NCBI GenBank assembly: GCA_019096065.1
Contig: JAGUCH010000002.1
Coordinates: forward strand, 5,406,501-5,470,500
Direction of reading: 5' to 3'
Source of the DNA: Paracyclopina nana
Lineage: Eukaryota; Arthropoda; Copepoda; Cyclopoida; Cyclopettidae
DNA length: 64,000 nucleotides
The notes under the pieces were generated by a model. It searched no databases. It was given only the letters and a program-made list of their open reading frames with translations, and was not told the origin of the DNA. Both the position numbers and the translations under genes were made by a program. Shown in pieces: positions 1 to 11,200 of this stretch (positions within the stretch are counted from its first letter, which is position 1; the number at the start of each line of letters is the position of its first letter).

Positions 1-2149
1 GGCGATGAGGATCCCACGATGACACTCTTCCAAAAGAACTTGACACTGAACATCACTCACCATGTCTATGTCGGAATGAAGCTGAAGTTCTTGCAAGATC
101 GGCACAAATTGGCCATCGATCTTTACTCCGAAGACCAGGCACAAAAATTGTGGCAGCAGCACCAAGATGCTGCTCGAAGGCTGGCCGAGTCTGAAAAAAG
201 CAAAGAAATCACCATGGCTCAGTCTATAGGACAAATTGACCCACCTGATCTTGATGTTCTTGAGGTGCAATTTGAGGTGATGTATGTCAACCATCCAAAT
301 AGTTTTTGGGTGGTCTACAAGGATGACATCCATTCGCGGATGATTGAGGACATTGGAGACGCCGTTGATGTGTGGATGAAAAATGTCCAAGCCAATAGCA
401 TTGCTGGACCTCGCCACGTCCGCGATCTCATTCTGGGTAACGTGTACTTGGCGCCTTACGACAACGGCTACTTTCGAGCCAGACTTGATTCTATTGATTA
501 CCACAGAAGCCTTGTGACCGTCTTTTTCATTGACTACGGGAACGTGGAGGACGTTGCACTTGAAGATCTAGTCTTCATCACCAAGGATGGCCTCTCTTCG
601 CTTGGTCCATCCGTGATGGCACTAATCAAAATTCCGGCTCTTGCCATGGAGTGCTCATTGGCTAAAACGAAGCCAAACCCGATTAGGTCCGGGATCAATG
701 AGTGGGATAGCGCTGCTGTTGAAGCCTTCAACAGCCTAATTTCATCAGACGTTGATGGGGAGGAGGAGAGCCATTCAGTAATAGCGGAAGTCTATTCCGT
801 CACGCCTGGACCCATGGCTCCATTCATCACTGTTACTTTGTTCAAGGGGAGTCGTAGCCACAATTTGAGCATTAACGATCAGCTGAAAAGGATGTCCGAC
901 TCCAAGGGACAATTGGCTGAGCATCGAAACGAGTCTTATTTGACCACTGAAAACCACAAGTCCAGACGAGATATTGTGCTTTATGATCCGGAACGCAAGC
1001 GAAGGATTGAGGAGCGACAGCGCAATTACTACGGATTCTCCCCCAAAGCCAATCTGGGTAAGTTTATGTCCTTTACAAACTTTTTTAAAATGCTTAGGAG
1101 CTTGCTTGCTTTCAGCTGAGCTCGAATCGAAAGGGAGGGCTACCTCAACGACGACAAAAGGGCAAATGAAAGGCTACCTGAAAGGCCCTTATCATCCTCT
1201 GGAGTACACATTGCAGTCCGTCACTCACCTTGGAGCTCAAAAAATGGTCCGTGTGGAGCCTGATTCGGTTAATTCGGTGCTGCTAGATGATCAGCCCGAA
1301 GATCACATTGACCAATGGCTCGTGGCTGCTCACATTGGCCTTAATCCTTCGGGATCAGCCCTTCAAGCTCGTGGCACGACACTAATGCCCAACAAGCTTG
1401 CCCTCGGGGCTCTGCTAGTCATGGTGTTTGCTCCCAAAGTGGAAATGCGTGTCGAAAAACATATGAGACGTTACACAGGATGCCTAGTCGGCCTTGGCCA
1501 TTATGACAAGGATCCTAAGCCCAAGAGGTTGCAGCCTTACTCCTACAGTGGTCCTGGATTACCCAGCTACAATGGGGATCAAGATATGGAAATCAAATTT
1601 GATGCTGTCGTTGACAACGAAGACTTGAAGCTCATCAACCAAATTCGATTTTTCATCAATTCAGCTCTGTCAAAAGATGTAGTAAGGAACAGCCAAGTTT
1701 CCCTACGAATCTCTTCAGACAATAGGATTATCGAGCACCAAGACAAAATCTTTGAAGCCATGAGTTCTCTCATCAATCGCGGTCGCAGGCCTAAAGCAGC
1801 CGAATTTTTCAAGTCTGATCACAAATGGGGGCATTTGAACCCTACCAATTACCCAGGAGCCGAGTTCAGTCAAAACAACTTTCAAGATGAAGATGACAAA
1901 ATATTCAAAATTATCAAAGGGGTGTTGCTCAAAGATGAATGTCTCGACCAAGCAGTGGAAATCATTGACGAGCTCAAACGGCTGAAGCTTTTTGCCAACT
2001 CTGTACATCCAATGGGAGATGTAGTCAATTGTCCAATTTGTCCTGGATTGGAGCAATTCGTGAATCCTTCTGATGCCAAGGAGCACATTGGTGGAATCAA
2101 TCACAAAACGTACCTTGCTGATCTCAAGGCTCATTTCGATAAACCTTAA
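1..2149 (+). CDS. spn-E: Spindle-E / TDRD9-like piRNA-pathway helicase, C-terminal part
   Basis: The coding region enters from the left edge in frame and ends at TAA 2147-2149. Exons are <1..1057 and 1116..2149, with a 58-bp intron (GTAAGT...TTTCAG); 696 residues are visible. The DExH helicase core lies outside the window. An extended Tudor domain is visible near codons 135-190 (ILGNVYLAPYDNGYFRA, then FFIDYGNVEDV). It is followed by the Spn-E/TDRD9-specific region (LKGPYHPLEY, DSVNSVLLDD, ARGTTLMPN) and a C-terminal CPIC-x-H-x-H zinc-finger-like motif. Family members act in nuage in germ cells, where Tudor domains bind symmetrically dimethylated arginines of Piwi proteins during piRNA amplification and transposon silencing. 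A poly(A) signal AATAAA lies near 2188. Orthology is well supported; the helicase motifs cannot be checked here. Confidence 0.9.
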
Positions 2150-2593
2150 TAACTTGTTTCGTAAAAGCCATGTTAGTCAGAATAAGAGAATAAACCACTT
2201 TTCTATGGACTTTCCTGCGCCACAGCGCCCCGAACGCGAATTTCTAGCATTTATTTTCAGCCGAACAAAGGTCCCAGCAAATAAAAAGTGAGTTTTTTCT
2301 CGTATTGGTCCGTGGGGAAAAGTGCTTGGGAAACAAATAAATTAACCGCAAAATGAGCTTAGTTGAAGTTAACAATTCCTGTCGGCTTTTAAGCTCGTAA
2401 AACCAAGCAAGGTGAATGTTAAAACTAAACCTCTTAGTTAACACAACTCTTGAGTAAAACTTGCGTCAACATACGGTTGCGCGTCAAATAGACAAATAAA
2501 TTCCGCGAATAAAGAAGAGTGTAAAGTGTAAACAACACCGGATAGAGGCAATGTGGATATCTGACTCTACGCTTTTTCTTTGAAGCTATTATC
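2150..2593. other. Intergenic spacer between spn-E and EEF1AKMT1
   Basis: AT-rich spacer containing the spn-E 3' UTR and the EEF1AKMT1 promoter/5' UTR. No further gene, RNA or obvious repeat is visible. Confidence 0.5.
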
Positions 2594-3356
2594 ATGGAAA
2601 GTGACGAAGATGTACCAACATTGTCTGCCGAGACTTTTGCAGCTTTGCAAGAGTTTTACTCGGAGGAAAAGGAGCGAAATAATGTCATGGCATCGGACGG
2701 AGAAAAAATATCGGTCTCGTGTGATATGTCCGCTTTTACCGAGGATTGGAACATGAGTCAATTTTGGTACGACGAAAACACTGCCAAGGTCTTGGCTCAA
2801 GAATGCTTGCGAGCTGCGGGTGAAAATGGAAGAATTGCTTGCATATCAGCCCCGAGCGTTTTTGTGGCTATCAAAAAGTATTTTTCAGATGCTAAAGCTA
2901 ATGGTATGTAGACAGCGCTCAATTAACTGTTCTAGTTTAATTGCACTTTCTTCTTAGTGATTCTCTTGGAATATGACAAACGTTTCGCACAATTTGGCGA
3001 ACAGTTTCTGTTTTATGACTATAAAAGTCCACTGGGAGTGCCGAGGGATCTGGCTGGTTCGTTCGACATTGTGGTTGCTGATCCACCATTCCTCAGTGAT
3101 GAATGCCTGACCAAGACAGCCGTGACCGTCAAGTTCTTGGCCAAGGGAAAAATAATTTTATGCACAGGTAACAGCTTATGCTCTAGTTAATTCGATTCGA
3201 AATCAACCAGCCTTTGCAGGCGCAATTATGGAAGAAATGGCTAACAGATTACTCAACCTGACAAAATGTCGATTTCTACCTCATCATAAAAACAATTTGG
3301 CGAATGAATTTTTTTGCTATGCTAACTATGAAGAATTCGACAAGTTTACTGTATAG
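2594..3356 (+). CDS. EEF1AKMT1: EEF1A lysine methyltransferase 1 (N6AMT2-type)
   Basis: Three exons, 2594..2903, 2958..3167 and 3220..3356, give 218 residues, close to the roughly 214 of the vertebrate protein. The phases (1, 1, 0) agree across both short introns. The N-terminus contains the family segment [16 protein letters not shown]. The SAM-dependent core carries [10 protein letters not shown], with DPPF at residues 145-148, the amino-methyltransferase motif IV. The C-terminus [21 protein letters not shown] matches the family end. Members were first annotated as N6-adenine DNA methyltransferases but methylate a lysine of translation factor eEF1A in the cytoplasm. The gene stands alone between spn-E and a repeat-rich region. 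Confidence 0.9.
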
Positions 3357-3539
3357 AAAGAAATAAGATGTTTTGCTCAAAAGCACATTATACATCATAA
3401 AATGGAGGCTCTTTGCTTTAGCTGCTCATGAGGATTTCTGAGAGTCGAATGCTGGATAAAGAAATACATTAAAGTGTAATTTTCCCTACGCACATGAAGT
3501 TTGAGACATAGTCAAATTAAGTCGCTTTCATTTATCTGA

Positions 3540-3735
3540 TTCCTAAGACTAAGAGAGTGGGTAAACATTTTAACTAAAAAAGACGAGTCTTTTTAACTTA
3601 GACACATCAAGTTCTTTTTGCTTAGACAACGTCTTCACTTCAGCTTAGACACCTTTTGGCAATTTGTTTAGCTTAGACAGTCAAGATATTTTAACTAAGA
3701 CGCCCTTTGGCCCAGTCTTTTTATCTTAGACGCAT
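3540..3735. repeat. Degenerate tandem repeat with CTTAGAC core
   Basis: Five or more imperfect copies of a T-rich unit centred on (G/A)CTTAGAC or ACTAAGAC, followed by about 20-30 nt often ending TTTTGG or TTTTTG. Unit length varies. It has no coding capacity and resembles an aged minisatellite. Confidence 0.45.
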
Positions 3736-3929
3736 TTTTGGTGACTGCAATTTACGTAGCGATTGTTAATTAATTAAACTTTAACTCAAACTATACATCT
3801 TTCGGGGAACCTTAACTGGCCCTACCAGAACCGTAGAACGGATCGTATCTGGTACTACTGAAGTTTCATATTTTGTTCTTGTTCAAATTATCTTGGAGAG
3901 AATTCCTTATAGATTGACTGCCACACTAT

Positions 3930-4110
3930 CGCTTGGGTGACTGTATGACCAAGACTTTTCCAAACAATGCTTACTACGGCAGACTTGCCAAGCAAAACTT
4001 ACTAAACAAGATTTACATAGCAATTTACCTAGCAAGACAAACCAAGCAATATTTACATAGCATAGCAAAACTTTTCAAGCAAGATTTTTCAAACATTTGT
4101 ACTTACCAAT
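3930..4110. repeat. Degenerate AGCAAAACTTAC-type repeat
   Basis: Irregular copies of CAAGCAAAACTTACTA / TAGCAATTTACCTAGCA follow one another with frequent substitutions. The short open frame across it is a by-product of the repeat. Confidence 0.4.
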
Positions 4111-4224
4111 CTTGGGTTGCAAAGAAAACCCTACCAAACCACACACGGCAAATAATGCAAGGCTTGGCATGTACAACAAGGCTTAGCTTTCCAAGAACAA
4201 GCAAAACTGGACTCGGATCATGGT

Positions 4225-4445
4225 AGAGTCAAAGAAAAGACTTTTCACTTTGGTTGCTCTTGTAGCAGTTCCAGGTGCAATTTGCCAGTAGTACCAGGTA
4301 CGATGCGTTTTGTACGATCCATCTTCACAGTAGTTCCAGGGACGATGCGTTTTGTAGTAGCAAGTATTATGCGCTCTGATAGTACCAGGCTCAATCAGTA
4401 GCAGTACCTGACTACTGGCACCTGATCTGTGATCTCTGACATCTC
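4225..4445. repeat. Degenerate TACCAGG-ACGATGCGTTTTGTA repeat
   Basis: Several partial copies of GTAGTACCAGGTACGATGCG and TTTTGTA, for example near 4290, 4335 and 4380, with variable spacing. No gene is seen. Confidence 0.4.
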
Positions 4446-4464
4446 TGCTTAGAGCTAGGGCATG

Positions 4465-5640
4465 TGTTGAGCGTTTAAATGACAAATGGATATTTCGCAA
4501 AATATTCACTACCTAGGTGTGAATTTTTTCGTTTTATTTTCGCGGTCAATTTCTCGTTTTACTTTGGGCTAAAACAATCAAATAATTTTTTGTCAAACTG
4601 CATTTGAAGGGAAGCCTTCGCAGAATTTTCAATAATCAAGTTTTGCTACATAAGAATTTATCTCCCCTCCCAGGGGCCCAAGGGCAAAACCCTTTGGCAT
4701 GGTGACTATCTAGGGGTAGCCACTCAAGACGGTCTATAAGATTTTCAAAAAGCTCTCGGTGCAGCTAGAGTGATAATTGAAAATTCTGCAAAGGCTTCCC
4801 TGAATACTTTGAAAACCTCGTTCTTGGGACAATTCTTTTAAACTGGACTCATTTTCAATATTTTTAAGATTGTCCGTAGCTGCTTTTTGGTTGTGACTGC
4901 AAATAAAATGGGACTTGTTTATAGACTTACAGCTCCAAAGCCAAAAATAGTACAGCTTTCCAATTTTGATTGCTGGAAAGCAGCTGAGGGAACAGTGCTA
5001 AAATCGAAGCTTTTTAAAGATCGAAAATGAAACAGCGTTTTAGTATCTACACCTTACAAACTCTTTGTTTTAAGATCGAAGGTGCATTCGTAGGTGAAGC
5101 TAAAAGTATACCTGAGTTTTAAGATCTATCCACCTGTGTTTTAAGATCTAAATTTAAATAGTCTTTTAATTCCTCAGAAATATATTTTGTTAAAACACAT
5201 TAGCCTTACAAAGTAGATTGATATGTATGTTTCAGGTCTTTTGCCAAAGTTTGGTGAAAATGAAAACAGTCAAACTGGGCACAACATGGCATTGGATAGC
5301 TCATTTAAGGGCCTAAAGCTCTTAAAGCTACAATTTGAGTTCATTAATTGTTCACAAGCCTACTTTAATAGACGCTGCTTTAAAGGATACTTAAATTAAT
5401 TTCTTAAATAATATCCAAGACTAAGCAGGAATTTCGATCTTAAAACACAGGTTAAGAAATGCATATAAACATTAACTTCGATCTTGGCACCATAATTTGT
5501 AGATCTAAGCACTTACCCTCAATTCGATCTTACAGCACTCCCCTGATTCGATCTTAATACTGGCACGCATGCAATAGCTCTCCATTTTTGGCTTTGGTAC
5601 TGGGCTTGTCAATATGTCATCTGGTTCCAAAGGAGGTACG
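4465..5640 (-). mobile_element. Decayed relative of the 31.3-33.6 kb fold-back element
   Basis: Bases about 4490-4590 match the reverse complement of the right terminal repeat near 33440-33530 (shared GGTCAATTTCTCGTTTTACT and TTTGGGCTAAAAC). Bases 4890-4970 and 5580-5635 then resemble the internal region 32040-31870 read in reverse (GCTTTCCAA, TGTCATCTGGTTCC). The CATAG array is absent. An inverted repeat (about 4607-4635 against 4771-4800) and a stretch rich in TTCGATCTTAAAACA (5020-5560) lie inside. The distal end is not found. Homology was judged by eye. Confidence 0.45.
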
Positions 5641-5739
5641 AAGCAAAATGCCAGCTTCTTCCCTCTTTTTTGACTACAATGATAATTCTATGCTAGATCT
5701 ACACTAAATTTCAAATCTATCTCATTGCTCAGATGCTGA

Positions 5740-6052
5740 GTTTGTTTATGATGCTAAGACTTTGTCGAAATGGTGTTTGATTTAGTTGCAACAATTTTTG
5801 CTTCAATGACTTTGCTGAATCTTTTTATTTTGTATTGCTGAGTCACTATTCTGAGACACTGAGACTTTGTCAAAGTGTTGTCTGATTTATTTATGACAAT
5901 TTTTGATAAAATGACTTTGCTGAGTCACTTAACTGAGATGCTGAGATGCTGAGATTACGAATATAATCAAATTTTGGGATGCTGAGCAACTTTCGCACAA
6001 TAAGTTTTTTGATAGCTCACACCCTTTCCAAGATACATAGTGCTGAGATAGT
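5740..6052. repeat. CTGAG-rich degenerate repeat
   Basis: Recurrent GCTGAGTCACT, GATGCTGAGA and CTGAGACTTTGTC segments with no fixed period. It abuts the hAT-like element at 6062. Confidence 0.35.
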
Positions 6053-6061
6053 GACTCCGTA

Positions 6062-6358
6062 TAGAGCACTGAGATTTGATGAGAGTATCTCGTTCTTAAC
6101 AACAGCTGAACTTTTTGGGGAAAAAAATTACTAAGGTACAGCTCTAACTACAGCTCCGATCGGAACGAAATTATGAGGGGTTTATGGTTTCTCGGTACAA
6201 TTTTCAAATACCAAATAAAAACTAGCATTAAATTATATAATAAACGGTGAAACAAAATTGGGCAGATTTCGTGCTACCGTAGGCCGGCCGGCCACCTTTA
6301 GGCTGTTTTTCGGAACTGAGTTTTGAGAAGGATATACTCATCAAAATACAGAGCTCTA
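6062..6358 (+). mobile_element. hAT-like MITE, family B, copy 1
   Basis: 297-bp element bounded by TAGAGCACTG... and ...CAGAGCTCTA (imperfect TIR of about 20 bp). A perfect 8-bp target duplication ACTCCGTA lies at 6054-6061 and 6359-6366. It contains the palindromic core GGCCGGCCGGCC and has no coding capacity. The 8-bp duplication is the hAT superfamily hallmark. Confidence 0.75.
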
Positions 6359-6884
6359 ACTCCGTAGCCATGAAATCAGCTGACTGTGCTGAATAAGCTC
6401 CATTTAGGACTCAGCTGTATCTGAAAGTGATAATAATAATATGGAAAAACATGAGGTCCAAATTCGGGTTAAGACCATAAATGTGGCCTCATCCTCAAAT
6501 TTTAGTCAATCTTTATGAAGTGTTTTATGACTTTTATCAACCTCTGTAGAGGATAGTAAATTTCTTACATGAATCTTCAATTTCCTATGAAAAAACGTAT
6601 GGGGAGTTGCCTCAACATATATGCAATTTTAGTCATTCTTCATGACTATGCATCTTTACCCTTACCCTTCATTGGCGCCACCTTGTGATAGAGTTTTGCG
6701 AATGCTAATAGGGGTGGCTGGTGTTACTGATCTGCCCTTTACGCTTCTTGGGAAAGCTAAGAGCACGCACGTGCAATGCTGCTACAGGGGTAAGCCGCTA
6801 AAAGTTGGCATGAGTTCAGTTTACTATTTTGAGCTTGAAGCATCTGGGCAAATGTTCTAAATGAAACTTTTTGAGTTTTTAAAG

Positions 6885-8286
6885 ATGCCCAAATCTAAGT
6901 CTAAGGGAGGAAAGTCAGGAGCAGCCAACAAAGTGGCTAGCAATGAGACCCCTAAAGAGCCTTCAGAAGCAGTGGAAGCCACTGAGGTGATTGGCACTCA
7001 AAAGGCAGAGGCTGAAGAGTAAGTGTTTGGGTCATAGATTTTTCTTCCAGAAACGGAGTTGGAGCATTTTTCTCATTACAGGCAACCTAAGTTAGGCACC
7101 ACTGAACCTATAGGTCCCAGTCAAGCTGAAGTAGTTGCATCTGTACTGGATAAGCTTGGCTTGGCTAGCCCTGAAATCAAAGTTGAGGACAAGTTGGACA
7201 CACTATGCATTATTTTCAAGCAAACTTTGACGGAGAACGTGAAGTAAGTGTTTGGTTGTCTCAAAGTTTAGCAAGGAATAAAGTCCTTTTTCCCCTCTCA
7301 GGATGAAGGAAACTCTCGCCAATCTAACTGGACAACTAGAGAAAAATGACATGACTAAAAGTGCTCTGCAAAAGCTTTGTGATGCACTGAAGACTCAAGT
7401 GAACCTTAAAGATGAAGAAAACAATTTGAAGCTTCAGGAAGAGACTCAGAAAAGGATTGAAATCTCAAAAACCTTTGAGTCCACCATGAATGAGTTGACT
7501 AAATTGATAGAAACGCATTCCTCTCACAATGCTTCGCTCAGGGATGAAAATGTTGCCATGGCTAAGAAGCTTGAAGAGCTCCTGAAAGATTTTGAAGCCA
7601 GGGAGTCGAAAATTGATTTGGTGAGGGCGGTTTTTTTTTCCTGTTTTCTTTGTAGATGGCGCTTATTTCGGTAATCAGCTTGCTAGCCCAAACCCTCTGT
7701 AGGGCCGGGCCGGGGCGTGTTTCGCAAAAGCGCCAGCTACAAAATATTTTAACATTTTTATCGAATTTTTTACACTTTTATATAGCTATCTGAGGAGTTT
7801 CGCTTGAAAACTCAGCTGTATGAAGCTCAATTGTCAAAGGGCAAGATTGAGAAGGCTGAATTGAGCGCGGATTTCAGTAAAGAAAGGCTGGAGCTCCAGA
7901 AAGAGATTCTCGAGGCTAAGAAGAACATTGACATTTTGCTGACCAGAGAGGAGAACTTGAAAGAGCAGGTGGAGTTGTATGCTGCTCAATATGAGAGCTT
8001 GTCTAAGGGCGTGACTGACAAGAAAACTAATATGGGCAATTTCAAGACTCAAATGGACAACATGAACAAGAAGCTGAAGCTTCTGGAGACCGACACCGCC
8101 ATCTGGAAAGAGAAATTCGAAGAGTCCAATGAAGTGGTGAAGAAAATGAACTCTGCCAAAGCAGAGTCTGACAGAGAATTGGAAAGTACCAAGAAAAAGT
8201 TGGCTGCCATGGAGAAGTTGAACAGAGCTTTGCACTCTGAAAGAGCTTCTCTCTTGGCTGAGATGAAAGTTGACAAAATAGAATAA
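6885..8286 (+). CDS. Taxilin-family coiled-coil protein
   Basis: Four exons, 6885..7018, 7082..7243, 7302..7620 and 7786..8286, give 371 residues. The N-terminus is a low-complexity Lys/Ser then Glu/Thr-rich tail. From about residue 100 to the end the protein is one long coiled coil with taxilin signatures: LQKLCDALKTQ, KRIEISKTFESTMNEL, THSSHNASLRDENVAMAKKLEELL, ELYAAQYESL and KLLETDTAIWKEKFEESNE. Taxilins bind syntaxins not already in SNARE complexes and act in vesicle traffic. The 165-bp third intron is GC-rich at its start. The TAA stop lies within AATAAA, and the stop of the convergent Kv2 gene is only 6 bp further on. Confidence 0.85.
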
Positions 8287-8298
8287 AAGAGTTTATTT
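8282..8298. terminator. Interlocked poly(A) signals of convergent taxilin and Kv2 genes
   Basis: On the plus strand AATAAA overlaps the taxilin stop (8284-8286). On the minus strand AATAAA overlaps the Kv2 stop (8295-8293). The two coding regions are separated by 8287-8292, so the mature 3' ends must overlap in antisense. Confidence 0.6.
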
Positions 8299-11200
8299 CT
8301 TGGCGCCAGCTAGGCCACTCTTTGGTCCTAACTTGTCAATCACGTGCTCATTGAGCCGGACTCCGGATTTAGGTTGCGTAGTGACTGGACGGGTACGTGA
8401 TCCAATGGCAGTGACGGCCTTACTTCTGGCCTCGGCCTTCAGTAGATCTTGTCTGGCCAACTCTTCTTCCAATTTGATGGCCTTGTTTCGCTCCTCGTTC
8501 CTCTTGATGGCTTTTTCTTTCTTCACCAGTTCGTTGTAAGCATCGGCAAAATTGTTCACGATAATGGGAATGGGCAGGGCCATCACTAATACTCCGCTTA
8601 TGGCGCAACAAGAGCCTACAAGTAAACTTTGTGTAGGGAGGTTCCGCCTTTGGCAAGCTAAAATGTTGCGAGCAAACTCTTACCGACGAGCTTTCCAATG
8701 GTGGTTGTTGGAGAGATATCACCATATCCCACCGTGGTCATGGTGATCAATGCCCACCAAAAACTAGCCGGAATGGATGTGAACTTGGTCTCCTCCTCGT
8801 CCTTTTCAGCAAAGTAGCAGAGGCTGGAGAAGATGAGGACTCCCATCGAGATGAAGAGCAGCAAGAGTCCCAGCTCTTTGTAGCTGTTCTTCAGGGTTGA
8901 AATCATGGACTGCAACCCCGAGGAGTGTCTGGCCAGCTTGAAGATCCGCAACACTCTCATGATGCGGAAAATCTGAACGATGCGTCGCACGTCGTCGAAT
9001 TCGCCGCCGCCTCCAGAGGCCTCGATGAGGAAAATGGACACGAAGTAGGGCAAGATGGCGAGGATGTCAATGATGTTCATGCCCTCCTTGATGAACTTCC
9101 ACTTCTCAGGAGCTCCCGCCAGCCGCAATGCATACTCAATGGTGAACCACATGATGCACACCACCTCCAGCATGGCCAAGTTGGGATTGTCGTTCACTTC
9201 TCCCGTGGCCTCATCAAGAACTGAGCAGATAATTTTGGAAGTCATTCAAAACTGCATGGTAAAATATGTGAGTTAGCCTTTTTTACCTCCTACGGACGGA
9301 ATGGTATTGAGCGTCATGCCTATTGTCGACACGATAATGAATGAAATGGAAATAAAGCTGACCACTCGGGCGGCAAACGAGGTCTCCGGCTTCTCCATGA
9401 GATCCCAAAGAAACCTCATGTACCTGCCGCAAGTGGTGTCAGCAAACACATCGGCCTCCTCCTTCTTGATGTTGCGCAACTCCTTCTTCATCTCGTCCAT
9501 GATGGCTTCTTTCCTCAAATTGAACTTGTTCTGACAACACATTTCTAGATAGATTTCATCTATGCCCCAGTAGTCGAGGTCCTCTCCAAATGCCATGACA
9601 CACATCTCATCCACCACGTGGAGCTTGCCCGTTCTGTAGAAGTTGAGGATGCTTTTGAAGCCCCTCGGGTGGATGTCAAAAAAGTATTCATTGTCCACCA
9701 ATGAGTAGGCATCACAGTTGTCCAGAATTTCCTCGTGAGTCATGCTCAAGGCCAATTTGCCGAGCCTGGATCGAGGCTTCTTTTCCAGCGTGGACCAGAG
9801 CACATCGTGACGTTCTCCGCCAACATTTAGGGTGACTCTCCTGTAATTCAAGAAGCATTTTTTGTGAAAGCTGGTCCGGGGTTGCTTATTACTACTATGG
9901 GAATTCCGCAGCGACAACACTTGTGACTTGGGTTGCTTTCATGTATTATGGAGAGTATTGATTGCATGTTTTCGAGAAAAGGCACCTCAAATTGGAGACA
10001 GCGCTATATGCTGCATGCAAGTTTTGTGTTGTGACCAATATCGTGGGAATGCTGCCCATGATTAAGTTATGAGCTTTGTCTTTCAGGCGCACTTCAAAAT
10101 TGTAAATCAGAAAGCTAAAACTGTACTTTACATAAAACACTGCCTAACGCATGATAATTTCATTGATTACCTTTCAGCCATGTATGAAGCACTCTTAAGC
10201 TAAGCTAAAATCGATATAGCTTCATTTGCTTTAGTTTAGCCCTCCAATGCCAAAACTCGTTCCATTTGACAACTTTGTAGTCATTACAATCATAGGCGTA
10301 TGAGTATATACATATCAGTCCCTAAGATGTACATAAAGTCTTGAGTCAGCCCTATATGCATCAATGGCATCTGGCATAAGAACAAGGCTTACAGTTATAG
10401 AAAACTTACTTTTTAGGTCTTGAAGCCATCTAAAATTGACGAGTAAAACGCAACGCTCAAGATGCACGCAAAAAAGGATAAAAAGTGTCAAAGTATCCGA
10501 AAAAATAAAGGAGTAGAATACAGTAGGTAAGTAACGCAGTTGCTGAGTCAATGTGAGCTACGTAACTAGAGCACTGAATTTTGATGAGAGTATCTCGTTC
10601 TCAACAACAGCTGAACTTTTTTTGGAAAAAATTTACTAAGGTACAGCTCGAACTGCAGCACCAATCGGAACGAAATTTTGAGGGGTTCATGGTTTCTCGG
10701 TACAATTACCAAATACCAAATAAAAACTAGCATTACTTATAGAATAAACGGTGGAACAAAATTGGGCAGATGTCGTGCTACCGTAGGCCGGCCGGCCACC
10801 TTTAGTCTGTTTTTTGGAACTGAGTTTTGAGAAAGATCAACTCATCAAAATTTAGAGCTCTATAAGTAACGAAATGGAGCACTCATCCTAGGGCAGCAGA
10901 TTTTATGACAGTCAAACGTTCTCGAAGCTCAGCTCAAAAAAACAGCCGAAAGGTGGCCGGCCGGCCTACGGTAGTTGGACATCTGCCCATTTTATATTTT
11001 TATATTATGGAATTTGTTAATTTTACCCAAAAACAATGAGCAGCTCAAGTTTTAAAGCAGTGGCTTGAGTTGTACCTAAGTAAATGTTTTCTTTAAAAAA
11101 GGTCAGCTGTTGTTGAGAGCGAGAGACTCGCATCAAAATTTACTGCTCTGCGCTCATCCAAGATAACTGCGTTTTCTATCATGAGAAAGTGGTGCTCATA

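Noticed and set aside
6642-6860. Open frame of 72 codons upstream of taxilin.
   Set aside because: The following ATG at 6885 begins the spliced taxilin frame; this frame does not join it and has no coding signature.
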